A stretch of DNA of 64,000 bases from Arthrobacter sp. Y81 (GCF_002929335.1 NZ_PJIL01000014.1:1-64000), one strand, 5' to 3'. Positions 16,276 through 25,036 are shown, numbered from the stretch's first letter. Notes: generated by a model not told the origin, from the letters alone. Translations and numbers: made by a program.

Positions 16276-16926
16276 ATGAATTCCCAGTTATTCCTCGCCT
16301 TCCTGGTGGTTGCAGGCGCCCTGGCCTGCACGCCGGGCGTGGACTGGGCCTACTCCATTGCGGCGGGCCTGAAACAGCGAAGCTTCGTCCCCGCAGTAGC
16401 CGGCCTCTGCGGTGGCTACGTCCTGCACACGGCGCTGATGGTGGCCGGGCTGGCCGCCTTGCTCGCCGGCCTGCCGGGCGTCCTCGGCTGGCTGACCGTG
16501 GCCGGCTCGGCTTACCTGCTGTGGCTGGGCTTCGGCACCATCCGGTCATGGCGCGGCGCCACCTTCACCGCCGAGGTGACTTCGCCGGCATCTTCCACCC
16601 AGTTCCGCAGCTTCCTCCAGGGCGTGGGCACGAGCGGGATCAACCCCAAGGGGCTGCTGTTCTTCGTGGCGCTGGTTCCGCAGTTCGTCAGCCCGGAAGC
16701 GGCACTGCCCGTTCCGGTGCAGTCCGGGCTGCTGGGCCTGACGTTCGTCCTGCTGGCAGGCCTCGTGTACACCTGCGTGGCACTGCTCTCCCGAAAGCTG
16801 CTGCATTCGCGTCCCGGGGCTGCCCGGAGGGTGACGCTTGCCAGCGGGATCATCATGATGGCACTGGGGACCGTACTGCTGTCCGAGCAGCTGTTTCCTG
16901 TGGTGGCCGTGCTCGCCTGGCAGTAG
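16276..16926 (+). CDS. LysE/RhtB-family amino-acid exporter
   Basis: A 216-residue inner-membrane protein with about six helices. It opens with the family segment LAFLVVAGALACTPGVDWAY; the P-G motif in TPGVDW is the conserved LysE/RhtB signature. GTSGINPKGLLFFVALVPQF (about 118-137) corresponds to the second conserved block, with N-P-K. It exports amino acids, but which one cannot be said. ATG 16276 follows AGGAGG by about five bases. Divergent from its likely Lrp regulator, with a 104-base shared promoter region. Confidence 0.85.
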   Translation: MNSQLFLAFLVVAGALACTPGVDWAYSIAAGLKQRSFVPAVAGLCGGYVLHTALMVAGLAALLAGLPGVLGWLTVAGSAYLLWLGFGTIRSWRGATFTAEVTSPASSTQFRSFLQGVGTSGINPKGLLFFVALVPQFVSPEAALPVPVQSGLLGLTFVLLAGLVYTCVALLSRKLLHSRPGAARRVTLASGIIMMALGTVLLSEQLFPVVAVLAWQ

Positions 16927-16942
16927 CGCCTGCCGGCGGCGG

Positions 16943-17302
16943 TCAAGGCCTGCGTTCCATAAACCATTCAGTGAAGGCCGCGGCCCGGCCGTCCGGTGCG
17001 AGCCGGACAACCCAGAGGTTCTCGTAGCTGGGGCGGTCCCCCAGATACGTGGTGCGCCCCTGGACAAAGTGCAGGTCGCCGTCCGCGCCGAGCGGCTCCC
17101 ACTCGAAGGTCCACTCCTCGGGCTCATCCGCCTCAGTCAGCCAGTGCTCCACGATCTGTCCGTGCCCGCGCCACGCGTCCGGGTCGTAAGGCCGGGTGGC
17201 ATAGACCGCGTCCTCCGTGAAGAGCGCCCGGATGTCGTCCGGCTTGTTGGTGGTCCACGCCGTGATGTACTTTTCCATCCACTGCCTGATTGCATCGCTC
17301 AT
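16943..17302 (-). CDS. SnoaL-like / NTF2-fold protein
   Basis: A 119-residue single-domain protein of the NTF2-like (SnoaL) superfamily. It has the N-terminal helix IRQWMEKYITAWTTNKPDDIRALFTEDAVY and later strands containing FVQGRTTY and NLWVVRLAPDGRAAAFTEWF. Such proteins are small enzymes or ligand-binding folds with no predictable substrate. ATG 17302 is chosen because the family starts at this helix and a -10 box lies six bases before it. Confidence 0.75.
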   Translation of the reverse strand: MSDAIRQWMEKYITAWTTNKPDDIRALFTEDAVYATRPYDPDAWRGHGQIVEHWLTEADEPEEWTFEWEPLGADGDLHFVQGRTTYLGDRPSYENLWVVRLAPDGRAAAFTEWFMERRP

Positions 17303-17308
17303 TGGTCC

Positions 17309-17314
17309 GTTGTA
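17309..17314 (-). promoter_or_regulatory. Predicted -10 box for the SnoaL-like gene
   Basis: TACAAC on the minus strand, six bases before ATG 17302. The final C departs from the TANNNT pattern, so this is weaker than the others. Confidence 0.35.
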
Positions 17315-17361
17315 CCGCGGCCCGCCACCGCCCACAAGAGCCTGTTCCCGGTCCGGCAGGG

Positions 17362-18327
17362 TCATTCCCGGTCCAGCTGCTTCCATTCCTGTTCCCAGAG
17401 CCTGCGCTCTTCAACGTCCTTGCGGATGACTTCGAAAGTTTCGAGTTCCGCCGGCCGGCCCCGCAGCCAGTCGCGCGGGTTGAGGGATTTGCGGCCGTTG
17501 TCCAGCACCAGGAGGGCGCGGTCGGTCAGGGCGTCATTCCGGAGGGCCAAGTCGGTCTTCCGGCGCCGCAGTACCTCCTTCAGCGCCTGCTGCGCGGAAG
17601 TGTGGGCCCCGAGCCTGCGGAGCGAACGCGCCCGGATCAGCAGCAGCGCGGCGGAGAGGTCATCGGCATTCAGCAGCCCTTCCGTCCAGACCACCACTTC
17701 CTTGTCCCGGCCGATAGCGTGCGCCAGGGAGCACCGCGCAAGGGCCGCCGGCAGCGACGGCGGCAGCGAGGCCACGGTTTGCAGCGCCGCCTCAAGGTGG
17801 CCGGTCTCCCGCAACGAGTGCGAAAGCGCCAGGAACACCGCTTCCTCGCTGAACAGCACCGGAACGTCGATGCGCTCGGCAACTTCGACCCTGGTGACCA
17901 CCCGCATCAGGTAGCTGGACGCGAACTGGTTGGCGTCGTCGTCGTTCCTGGTGGTGAGGCCGCGCTGGAGCAGCTCCGCGGCACGCAGGTAGCCGCCCTG
18001 CTTGTAGGCGAGCAGCCCGGCCATCACGTAGCAAAGCCCGGCCCACCCGGGGTAGTCACGGCCTGTGGCGATCAGTCGGTTGGGATCGGTGTTGTGGAAG
18101 ATTGCGTCGTACACGGCCCTGGCGGTCTTCCCGGGAAGCCGTTTGAGCCTCGGGAGGGGGCCATCCACGCTGAGGAGCGCACTGCCGCGGCCGCCCAGGG
18201 CGCTGTGCAGGATTCCGCCCACGCCGTCGGCGATGTCACGCACCGATGTGCGGACCTGCGCGTTGCCGAACGGGGTGAGGTCACGGTTGTCGCGATAGAT
18301 CGGTCCTGAGGTCTGTCCGGCGCTCAT
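17362..18327 (-). CDS. Conserved hypothetical protein with helical TPR-like repeats
   Basis: A 321-residue soluble protein with no recognised catalytic motif. From about residue 95 to 290 it is built of helix pairs with TPR-like spacing, such as AGLLAYKQGGYLRAAELLQRG, LSHSLRETGHLEAALQTVAS and LRRLGAHTSAQQALKEVLRR, suggesting a protein-binding scaffold. The C-terminus is charged (VEERRLWEQEWKQLDRE). A -10 box sits six bases before ATG 18327. It lies upstream of, and probably independent from, the SnoaL-like gene. Confidence 0.6.
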   Translation of the reverse strand: MSAGQTSGPIYRDNRDLTPFGNAQVRTSVRDIADGVGGILHSALGGRGSALLSVDGPLPRLKRLPGKTARAVYDAIFHNTDPNRLIATGRDYPGWAGLCYVMAGLLAYKQGGYLRAAELLQRGLTTRNDDDANQFASSYLMRVVTRVEVAERIDVPVLFSEEAVFLALSHSLRETGHLEAALQTVASLPPSLPAALARCSLAHAIGRDKEVVVWTEGLLNADDLSAALLLIRARSLRRLGAHTSAQQALKEVLRRRKTDLALRNDALTDRALLVLDNGRKSLNPRDWLRGRPAELETFEVIRKDVEERRLWEQEWKQLDRE

Positions 18328-18333
18328 CCTTCC

Positions 18334-18339
18334 ATGCTA
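18334..18339 (-). promoter_or_regulatory. Predicted -10 box for the TPR-like protein gene
   Basis: TAGCAT on the minus strand, six bases before ATG 18327. Confidence 0.45.
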
Positions 18340-18369
18340 GTGGTGCCCGCTTGGCAGCCGCTGGGAGGG

Positions 18370-18870
18370 TTAGCTGACCGCGGCCACCCAGACGCCGATC
18401 ACCCAGGTGCTGGCGGCAAGGCAGGCCAGGCCGAACTCCACCAGCATGCCCAGCCCGGTGGCCTTGAGGGCCGCCCAGCTGGTGGTCACGGCGGTCCTGA
18501 AATCACGCGTGCGGTGCGATTCGCTGAGCAGCAAGCCGGCGGCGAAGCCCACAAAGAGTCCCACCACGGGGATGAGGAACATGCCCGCCACGCCAAAGAC
18601 CAGACCCACCACCACGCTGCGGCTGGGGATCCGGTGTTCCCTGAGCTTGCGTCCCGTGAGCACGGCGCTGGCGGCCATTCCCGCCAGCACAAACGCCAGG
18701 CCCACGCCGAACACCACCCAGCCGGCGGTCCCGGCGCCGCCCCAGATTGCCCAGGCCAGCAGGCTGAGTCCAATGAGGATGCTGCCGGGCAGCACGGGGA
18801 TAACGGTGCCGGCCACGCCCACCAGGATGGCCAGGCCGCAGAGGACGGTCACGAGGATCTCGGGGTTCAT
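18370..18870 (-). CDS. DUF456 membrane protein
   Basis: A 166-residue membrane protein with four or five helices. It shows the DUF456 pattern: a first helix ending GTVIPVLPGSILIGLSLLAW, then a glycine-rich repeat VVGLVFGVAGMFLIPVVGLFVGFAAG that resembles glycine-zipper membrane segments. The function of the family is unknown. The start codon has a predicted -10 seven bases upstream, although GAGGGG in between could also serve as a ribosome site. Confidence 0.78.
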   Translation of the reverse strand: MNPEILVTVLCGLAILVGVAGTVIPVLPGSILIGLSLLAWAIWGGAGTAGWVVFGVGLAFVLAGMAASAVLTGRKLREHRIPSRSVVVGLVFGVAGMFLIPVVGLFVGFAAGLLLSESHRTRDFRTAVTTSWAALKATGLGMLVEFGLACLAASTWVIGVWVAAVS

Positions 18871-18877
18871 GCCCCTC

Positions 18878-18883
18878 AGTCTA
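18878..18883 (-). promoter_or_regulatory. Predicted -10 box for the DUF456 gene
   Basis: TAGACT on the minus strand, seven bases before ATG 18870. Confidence 0.4.
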
Positions 18884-18952
18884 GGGTTCCACCAAGGACA
18901 TCACGCCTTCAAAGGCAGCGACACTTAACGGCAACGACGCTTAAAACAACAA

Positions 18953-18986
18953 CGGCGGCGCCTCCCCAGCACGGGAGGCGCCGCCG
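18953..18986 (-). terminator. Intrinsic terminator of the malic enzyme gene
   Basis: A perfect 13-bp stem (CGGCGGCGCCTCC, 18953-18965, with 18974-18986) and an eight-base loop. On the minus strand it is followed by a T-rich run (TTGTTGTTTT), 28 bases after the stop of the malic enzyme gene. Confidence 0.85.
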
Positions 18987-19014
18987 TCGAACTTCCTGGC
19001 GGATTAGTCCGCAG

Positions 19015-20235
19015 TTACTCCGCTTCGACCGCTGCGGCCACGGCGGCGGAAACAGCCGGCGCCACGCGCGGGTCCAGCGGGCTGGGCACGATGTAGTCGG
19101 CGGACAGCTCCGGTTCGGCCAGTTCAGCAATGGCGCGGGCGGCGGCAAGCTTCATGGCGGGGGTGATCCGGCGGGCACCGGCGTCCAGCGCGCCGCGGAA
19201 GATTCCCGGGAAGGCCAGCACGTTGTTGATCTGGTTGGGGAAATCGCTGCGTCCCGTGGCCACCACTGCGGCGTAGCGGGAGGCAACCTCCGGGAGGACT
19301 TCGGGGTCCGGGTTGGACAGTGCGAACACGATGGAGCTGTGGTTCATGAGCTTCAGGTGTTCCTCGGCTAGCTGGGAGGAGGAGACGCCGATGAACACGT
19401 CGGCACCGAGCAGCGCCTCGCCGGGTCCGCCGGTGATGCCGCGGGGGTTGCTGCGCTGCGCCATCTGCGCCTTCTTGCTGGAGGCGTCGGCGGCGATGTC
19501 CGCACGGTCCTTGTTGATAACGCCGCGCGAGTCGAGCAGGACAACGTCCTGGATGCCTGCGGTGAGCAGGATTTCGGCGACGGCGATGCCCGCGGCACCC
19601 GCACCGGAGACCACCACACGGAGTCCTTCAAGTTCGCGGCCAGTCACCTTGGCGGCGCCGGTCAGCGCGGCCAGGACCACGACGGCGGTGCCGTGCTGGT
19701 CATCGTGCATGACCGGGCAGTCCAGGGCCTCGATGAGCTTTTCTTCGAGCTCGAAGCAGCGCGGCGCGGAGATGTCCTCCAGGTTCACGGCGCCGAAGCT
19801 GGGGCGCAGGCGGACCAGGGTCTCAATGATTTCGTCCACGTCGGTGGTGTTGAGGACCAGCGGGATGGAGTCAAGGTCGCCGAAGGACTTGAACAGGGCG
19901 GATTTGCCCTCCATGACGGGCAGGGACGCGCTGGGGCCGATGTTGCCGAGGCCCAGCACTGCGGTGCCGTCGCTGACCACAACAACCAATCGCTGGGCCC
20001 AGGTGAGGGTCTTGGCAAGTTCGGGGTCGGCGTGGATGGCGCGGCTGACCTGGGCAACGCCCGGAGTGTAGGCAATGGAAAGATCGCGCTTGCTGGCGAG
20101 CGGGACCGTGCTGGAGATGGACAGCTTGCCGCCCTGATGGGCTTCGAAGATCTCCTGGTCCGTCAGCACGGTGGACTCGGTGGAAGCGGTACCGGCGGAA
20201 AGGCTGTCATCGGGAGTGATGATTTCAATGGACAC
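19015..20235 (-). CDS. NAD(P)-dependent malic enzyme
   Basis: A 406-residue short bacterial-type malic enzyme that decarboxylates malate to pyruvate, linking the TCA cycle to gluconeogenesis and NAD(P)H supply. Visible motifs are the substrate-binding segment LSIAYTPGVAQVSRAI (about 47-62), LVVVVSDGTAVLGLGNIGP, the metal/catalytic region NLEDISAPRCFELE, the invariant CPVMHDDQHGTAVV, the nucleotide-binding loop GAGAAGIAVAE and FALSNPDPE. GTG 20235 is chosen because AGGAG lies at the right distance; an upstream in-frame start at 20268 has none. A CRP-like palindrome lies about 240 bases upstream, and a strong terminator follows. Confidence 0.9.
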   Translation of the reverse strand: MSIEIITPDDSLSAGTASTESTVLTDQEIFEAHQGGKLSISSTVPLASKRDLSIAYTPGVAQVSRAIHADPELAKTLTWAQRLVVVVSDGTAVLGLGNIGPSASLPVMEGKSALFKSFGDLDSIPLVLNTTDVDEIIETLVRLRPSFGAVNLEDISAPRCFELEEKLIEALDCPVMHDDQHGTAVVVLAALTGAAKVTGRELEGLRVVVSGAGAAGIAVAEILLTAGIQDVVLLDSRGVINKDRADIAADASSKKAQMAQRSNPRGITGGPGEALLGADVFIGVSSSQLAEEHLKLMNHSSIVFALSNPDPEVLPEVASRYAAVVATGRSDFPNQINNVLAFPGIFRGALDAGARRITPAMKLAAARAIAELAEPELSADYIVPSPLDPRVAPAVSAAVAAAVEAE

Positions 20236-20473
20236 GTCGTTGTCTCCTGGGGCTAGCCGTGGGCGCACGGCTCAATGAAGCTCAAGCACATAGGAGGCTC
20301 AAGATGGGCAGGCTGGAAATTCTGCGGCCCAATGGATGGCGGGACCGCCGTGAAGCTCCTGCAAGGTACGGGCTGCTAACCACTCCGGTTCTTCAATGGT
20401 AAACAGGCGGGCGGCGGGCGAATGGACACTGGGCCGACCACCGCTCGTGATAAATCGTTTATTCAGCATTTCA

Positions 20474-20489
20474 AGTGATCCACATCACT
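20474..20489. promoter_or_regulatory. CRP/GlxR-type operator upstream of malic enzyme
   Basis: AGTGATCCACATCACT contains GTGA-N6-TCAC, the core of cyclic-AMP receptor (Crp/GlxR) sites in actinobacteria (consensus TGTGA-N6-TCACA). It is the best such match noticed and lies in the 304-base gap before the malic enzyme gene, so catabolite-type control is likely. A short palindrome GGTCTAGACC at 20517-20526 is nearby. Nothing else was identified in this gap. Confidence 0.55.
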
Positions 20490-20539
20490 AAGAATGACCC
20501 CAAAAGCACGTCTAATGGTCTAGACCGGTTACGTGCCTG

Positions 20540-21115
20540 CTAGCACCGGGTGAGGAGCGAGCACGCTTTCTTCAGGTCTTCTTCGGCTTCGAAGAGCGAC
20601 AGCCGGCGGCAGCGGACTGCCTGCACCAGGCCGGAGACGGTCAGCAGCAGCACCCGGGACTTGGCGGCGTCACCGCTTGCCACGGTGACGGCCTGCTCGG
20701 CAAGGACGTCGATCTCCCGCAGGAGGACGGTGGTGTCCTTCCCCTTCGCGTAAACGCACTGGCTCAGGCACTGCTCCACCGCCGGCTGCATCAGCCGCAT
20801 GTGGAAAATCTCCATCACCACGCCTGCCAGGGTATGGACGCGGCTGCCGCCGGTCTCCGGCCAGCTTCCGACCTGAAGTTCGCCCAACTGCTTCCGGAAC
20901 AGCCCCAGCATCAGGTGGGTGGCGGAAGGAAAATACCGGTACAGGGTCCCCAGCGGCACATTGGCCTTGGCGGACACCTCGGAAAGGCTCACGGAATCCA
21001 GCCCTTTACGGGCGAATCCGGCGGCGGCGTCCAGGATCCGGGCATAGCGGATCTGTTGTCTGGGCAGGGTCGGCGGCGCAGCCATGGGTGGAAGATCTGA
21101 ATTGAGTTCAAGCAT
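20540..21115 (-). CDS. TetR-family transcriptional regulator
   Basis: A 191-residue TetR-type repressor. Its HTH runs from IRYARILDAAAGFARKG to VPLGTLYRYFPSATHLMLGLF (about residues 20-70), followed by a helical ligand domain with several cysteines (VEQCLSQCVYAKG). ATG 21115 was chosen; in-frame codons upstream to 21205 give an unlikely N-terminus. ATG 21085 (MAAPPTLPRQQ) is an alternative. The HTH resembles the KstR-like group loosely, but no lipid-catabolism genes are near. The MFS transporter gene lies upstream on the same strand. Confidence 0.78.
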   Translation of the reverse strand: MLELNSDLPPMAAPPTLPRQQIRYARILDAAAGFARKGLDSVSLSEVSAKANVPLGTLYRYFPSATHLMLGLFRKQLGELQVGSWPETGGSRVHTLAGVVMEIFHMRLMQPAVEQCLSQCVYAKGKDTTVLLREIDVLAEQAVTVASGDAAKSRVLLLTVSGLVQAVRCRRLSLFEAEEDLKKACSLLTRC

Positions 21116-21264
21116 CAGCAGCGTTCCGGGAGTGGGTTTCGTATAGCGGTCAGGCGGATCCCCATCACAGCACTGCCGCAGCAATTCGAGTCCACTATAC
21201 GGCACCGGTCCTGGCGCCCATTAGTCAAAACGATGTCTGCCCGGACCGCTGCGAACCACCTTCT

Positions 21265-22581
21265 TCAGTCCACGCCCTTGATCTTCACCACGAACACGGC
21301 GCCCAGCAGCCCGATCACCGCGGCGGCCACATACAGCGAAACGTAGCCGCCCCACAGGGTGACGAACGGGAACGCGATGAGGGGCGCCAGAACCTGCGGC
21401 AGCGAGTTGGCGATGTTGATGACGCCGAGGTCCTTGCCGCGGTCCAGTGCGCTCGGAAGCACTTGTGTGATGAGGGCAAAGTCCACGGCAAGGTAGGCGC
21501 CGAACCCGATCCCCAGCACCGAGGCGCCGGCAATTGCGCCGGCCCAGGTCGGCGCAAAGGCGAGGATCAGGGACGCGACGGCGATGATCACCGACGAGGC
21601 GATGACCAGCGGCTTCCGCTTGCCCATGCGGTCGCTGAGCGGGCCGCCGATCACGCTGGTGATGATCACCATCACCGCGTACAGGCCGGTCAGGATCAGC
21701 ACGCCGAAGGCCGGCTCGATTCCCTGCGTCTCCTTCAGGTGGACCGCATCCGACAGGAAGAACAGCAGGTACAGGGTGACCATGTGGTTGCCGATGTTCA
21801 CCAGCAGCCGGGTCAGCCAGGCCCACGCGAAGTCCGGATACAGAACGGGCGAAATCCAGAATCCCCGGGCGAAGCCCGCAAGGCTGAACGGCGGGCGAGC
21901 CCCGGCGGGAAGCGCCACGTCGTCGCTTTTGAAGAAGTACAGCGCGACGCCGGCAACCAGCGCCGCTGCGCAGACCAGGTAGCCCACGCCGAAGTTCCCG
22001 CTGACGACGGCGGCGATCACCGCGCCGATCAGGATCCCCACCGTCTGCCCCATGGCGGCGAGACCGCCCACGGCGCCGCGCTGCGGCACGGGCACACGGT
22101 CCGGGATGGCGGCGGTGATGGCGGCATACGCCCCGTTGCAGCCCGCCTGCACGAAGCACCAAAGGATGGTCATGACGGCAACGTTGGGGGCGCCCGCCAG
22201 GGCGATCAGGGCAGCCGCACCCAGGATGGCACCGAAGACCACCCAGGGAACCCGGCGGCCCAACCGTGACGTGGTGCGGTCGCTGAAGGCACCGAACAGC
22301 GGGTTGGCCACGAGGGAGACAGCGGCTCCGGCTCCGGTGACGAGCGCCAGGATGGCTTCCTTGTCGCCCTCGCTGAAGTGCGCTGCCTGCTGTCCGAGCA
22401 GGACCTGGATGGGGCCGAAGAACGCCGCATTGATGCCCACGTTCACGAGCACCACGCCGGTGGTCCAGAGCGGACGGACGCGCCGCTCCGGTTCGGCGAG
22501 CGCCGTCGTCGAACTTCCTCCCCGGGATGCGGCCACAACGGAAGGTTCCGGGACGTTCCCCGGCAGGTCGGACAGGCTCAT
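21265..22581 (-). CDS. MFS transporter, SLC45/glycoside-permease-like
   Basis: A 438-residue major facilitator with 12 predicted helices after a 35-residue hydrophilic N-terminus. The motif-A region reads GAFSDRTTSRLGRRVPWVVFG, and the second-half copy is GGPLSDRMGKRKPLVIASS. The R-x-G-R-R-x-P-W pattern is typical of sugar/cation-symporter-like MFS proteins. GGGGGAG five bases before ATG 22581 gives a strong start. It precedes the TetR gene on the same strand by 149 bases, so that regulator may control it. Substrate unknown; a disaccharide is possible. Confidence 0.72.
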   Translation of the reverse strand: MSLSDLPGNVPEPSVVAASRGGSSTTALAEPERRVRPLWTTGVVLVNVGINAAFFGPIQVLLGQQAAHFSEGDKEAILALVTGAGAAVSLVANPLFGAFSDRTTSRLGRRVPWVVFGAILGAAALIALAGAPNVAVMTILWCFVQAGCNGAYAAITAAIPDRVPVPQRGAVGGLAAMGQTVGILIGAVIAAVVSGNFGVGYLVCAAALVAGVALYFFKSDDVALPAGARPPFSLAGFARGFWISPVLYPDFAWAWLTRLLVNIGNHMVTLYLLFFLSDAVHLKETQGIEPAFGVLILTGLYAVMVIITSVIGGPLSDRMGKRKPLVIASSVIIAVASLILAFAPTWAGAIAGASVLGIGFGAYLAVDFALITQVLPSALDRGKDLGVINIANSLPQVLAPLIAFPFVTLWGGYVSLYVAAAVIGLLGAVFVVKIKGVD

Positions 22582-22679
22582 TGCGGCTCCCCCAAGGAAC
22601 TGATGATTGGTGTGCTTTCAGACTATCGTGGGCAACACAGCCCGTACCGGGTTGTCCACAACCATTCCGAGGAGGACCC

Positions 22680-23210
22680 ATGACCGCTTCGCCTGCAGAT
22701 TCCCCCGCAGACACCCCCGACAACCTCGACGTCGACGAGAGCCGCCGCATCAATACTGCAGATCTTTACGACGAGCGGGGCGAGGAACTCGATTCCATCG
22801 CGCTCCAGTTCCAGTCCCTGGGCGGGCTGTCGCACTTCAGCGGGCCGGTCCGCACCATCCGGTGCCTTGAGGACAACGCGCTGGTCAAGTCCACCCTGGG
22901 CACTCCGGGCGACGGCGCCGTGCTGGTCGTGGACGGTGCCGGTTCGCTGCGAACAGCGCTCATGGGGGACATGATCGCCGCGAGCGCCGTGGCCAACGGC
23001 TGGGCCGGCGTCGTGATCAACGGTGCCGTCCGGGACCGCGAGGTCCTGGCCGACCTGCCGCTTGGGGTTAAGGCGCTGGGCAGCAACCCGCGCAAGAGCG
23101 CCAAGGAGGGCGCCGGCGAGACGGATGTGGAACTGGAGATTGACGGCGTGACGGTGCGTCCCGGTGCCATGATCTGGTGCGATCCGGACGGGATCCTGGT
23201 GGAGCGCTGA
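22680..23210 (+). CDS. rraA: RraA-family protein (RNase E regulator / HMG aldolase type)
   Basis: A 176-residue protein of the RraA/HMG-CHA aldolase fold. After a variable N-terminus (to about residue 20) come the family blocks INTADLYDERGEELDSIALQ, FSGPVRTIRCLEDNALVK, LRTALMGDMIAASAVANGWA and VVINGAVRDREVL. The R-D pair in GAVRD with the upstream GD corresponds to the metal/substrate site of the aldolase members. In actinobacteria such proteins may be aldolases rather than RNase E inhibitors, so the name describes the family. GGAGGAC precedes ATG 22680. It is divergent from the MFS gene. Confidence 0.82.
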   Translation: MTASPADSPADTPDNLDVDESRRINTADLYDERGEELDSIALQFQSLGGLSHFSGPVRTIRCLEDNALVKSTLGTPGDGAVLVVDGAGSLRTALMGDMIAASAVANGWAGVVINGAVRDREVLADLPLGVKALGSNPRKSAKEGAGETDVELEIDGVTVRPGAMIWCDPDGILVER

Positions 23211-23257
23211 CGTAAATTCCTCATTTCGGAGGGCCGGGGGAACAAATCGCAAAGTAA

Positions 23258-23280
23258 GATAGTTACTGAAAGCAACTATC
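23258..23280. promoter_or_regulatory. Palindromic operator upstream of the DHA2 transporter gene
   Basis: GATAGTT (23258-23264) and AACTATC (23274-23280) form a perfect inverted repeat around nine bases, 35 bases before the transporter start. The inner part AGTTACTGAAAGCAACT resembles MarR-family operators at multidrug transporter genes. No regulator gene is adjacent. Confidence 0.6.
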
Positions 23281-23314
23281 AAGCTTAATTCCCCTTCTTC
23301 GTAATGGAGCAGTC

Positions 23315-24979
23315 ATGTCCAAAACCGCCGCCGGGCCCGTAGCCGGGGACGTCCTGACGAAGCGTCAGACCATCACAGTGATGGTCGGTCTCATGCTCGG
23401 CATGTTCCTCTCGTCGCTGGACCAGACCATCGTGTCCACGTCGATCTACACCATCGCCAACGACCTCGACGGGCTCTCGCTGCAGGCATGGGCCACCACG
23501 GCGTACCTCATCACCTCCACGGTGAGCACCCCGCTGTACGGCAAGCTCAGCGACATCTTCGGACGCCGCCCGCTTTACCTGGCCGCCATCGTGATCTTCC
23601 TGGCCGGATCCCTGTACGCAGGATCGGTGCACTCGATGACCGAACTGGCCATCGCGCGCGGCATCCAGGGCATGGGCGCCGGCGGCCTGCTGGCCCTCGC
23701 GCTGACCATCATCGGCGACATTGTGGCACTGAAGGACCGGGCCAAGTTCCAGGGCTACTTCATGTCGGTCTTCGGGATCTCCTCCGTGCTGGGCCCGGTG
23801 GTGGGCGGCGCTTTCGCCGGCTCCGCGAACATCCTGGGCTTCGACGGCTGGCGCTGGGTGTTCTTCATCAACCTGCCAATCGGCCTGGCTGCCCTGGCCG
23901 TTGTGTTCCTCTACCTGCACCTGCCCGCCAAGCACGTGAAACAGAAGATCGACTACTGGGGCGCGGCCGCCATCACGCTGGCCATCGTTCCGCTGCTCCT
24001 GGTCGCTGAACAGGGCCGCAGTTGGGGCTGGACCTCGGCGGCGTCCCTGCTGTGCATCGGCTTGGGCGTCGTGGGCATCATCGCGTTCCTGCTGGCCGAG
24101 AAGCGCGCCGGCGACTACGCCCTGATCCCGCTCCGGCTCTTCCGGAACCTCACCTTCGGACTGTCCTCGCTGCTGAACTTCATCATCGGCATCGGCATGT
24201 TCGGCGCCATCGCGATGCTCCCGATGTATCTCCAGCTGGTCAAAGGCCTCACCCCCACCGAAGCCGGCCTGATGATGATCACCTTCACGGTGGGCATCCT
24301 CACCGGTTCCATCACCGCCGGACGGACCATCTCGGCGTCGGGCACCTACCGGATCTTCCCCATCCTGGGCACGGCGGTACTGACCGCCGCCGCCACCGTG
24401 ATGGGCTTCTCGCTGGGCGTGGACACCGGGCTCTGGGTGCCGGGCGTCATCGCCGTGTTCTTCGGCCTGGGCCTGGGCTTCTGCATGCAACCGCTCACGC
24501 TGGCCATGCAGGTTTCCGTTCCGCCCAAGGACATGGGCGTGGGCACGTCCTCGGCCGCGTTCTTCCGGTCCATGGGCGGCGCAGTGGGCACAGCGGTCTT
24601 CATCTCACTGCTCTTCAGCATGGCAGCGGACCTCATCGCCACGGGCATGAAGGACGCCATGCAGAACGCCGACTACCTGAAGGTCCTCAAGGACCCCGCG
24701 GTGGCCGCCGACCCCGCCAACGCCAAGCTCTACGAGTTCTTCCAGAACGGCGCCACCAACGATTCCCTCAACGACACCAGCTGGCTGCACACGGCAAACA
24801 GCACGCTGACCCGCCCCATCACCGAGGGCTTCGCGCAGTCGATCGACGCCGTAATGCTCACCGCGGCCGTGCTCACCGGGGTCGCCTTCCTGATCAGCTT
24901 CGCGCTGCCGAACAAGAAGCTGACGGACCCGAAGGCTACTGCTCAGGGAGCACAATCAGAAACGGTGGCCGCGCACTAA
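23315..24979 (+). CDS. DHA2-family (14-helix) MFS multidrug efflux pump
   Basis: A 554-residue drug:H+ antiporter. Motifs: D1 in LGMFLSSLDQTIVSTSIYTIANDL (about 27-50), motif A GKLSDIFGRRPLYL, motif C-like GISSVLGPVVGGAFAG, and the segment WRWVFFINLPIGLAAL typical of DHA2/EmrB pumps. The length and helix count (about 14) fit this group. A periplasmic insertion of about 60 residues lies before the last helix. Upstream is a strong palindrome that probably binds a MarR- or TetR-type repressor. A hairpin terminator follows at 25001. Confidence 0.88.
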   Translation: MSKTAAGPVAGDVLTKRQTITVMVGLMLGMFLSSLDQTIVSTSIYTIANDLDGLSLQAWATTAYLITSTVSTPLYGKLSDIFGRRPLYLAAIVIFLAGSLYAGSVHSMTELAIARGIQGMGAGGLLALALTIIGDIVALKDRAKFQGYFMSVFGISSVLGPVVGGAFAGSANILGFDGWRWVFFINLPIGLAALAVVFLYLHLPAKHVKQKIDYWGAAAITLAIVPLLLVAEQGRSWGWTSAASLLCIGLGVVGIIAFLLAEKRAGDYALIPLRLFRNLTFGLSSLLNFIIGIGMFGAIAMLPMYLQLVKGLTPTEAGLMMITFTVGILTGSITAGRTISASGTYRIFPILGTAVLTAAATVMGFSLGVDTGLWVPGVIAVFFGLGLGFCMQPLTLAMQVSVPPKDMGVGTSSAAFFRSMGGAVGTAVFISLLFSMAADLIATGMKDAMQNADYLKVLKDPAVAADPANAKLYEFFQNGATNDSLNDTSWLHTANSTLTRPITEGFAQSIDAVMLTAAVLTGVAFLISFALPNKKLTDPKATAQGAQSETVAAH

Positions 24980-25000
24980 GTGACCACGTTCGCCCACGTC

Positions 25001-25031
25001 ACGGGAGGCAGTCTCTTAGGCTGCCTCCCGT
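25001..25031 (+). terminator. Hairpin terminator after the DHA2 gene
   Basis: ACGGGAGGCAG (25001-25011) pairs perfectly with CTGCCTCCCGT (25021-25031). The downstream T content is modest (TGTCATCT). It lies 21 bases after the stop. Confidence 0.65.
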
Positions 25032-25036
25032 TGTCA

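Noticed and set aside
23285..24490. A 401-codon minus-strand frame opposite the DHA2 pump
   Set aside because: Low-complexity His/Gly/Glu-rich shadow with no recognisable domain.
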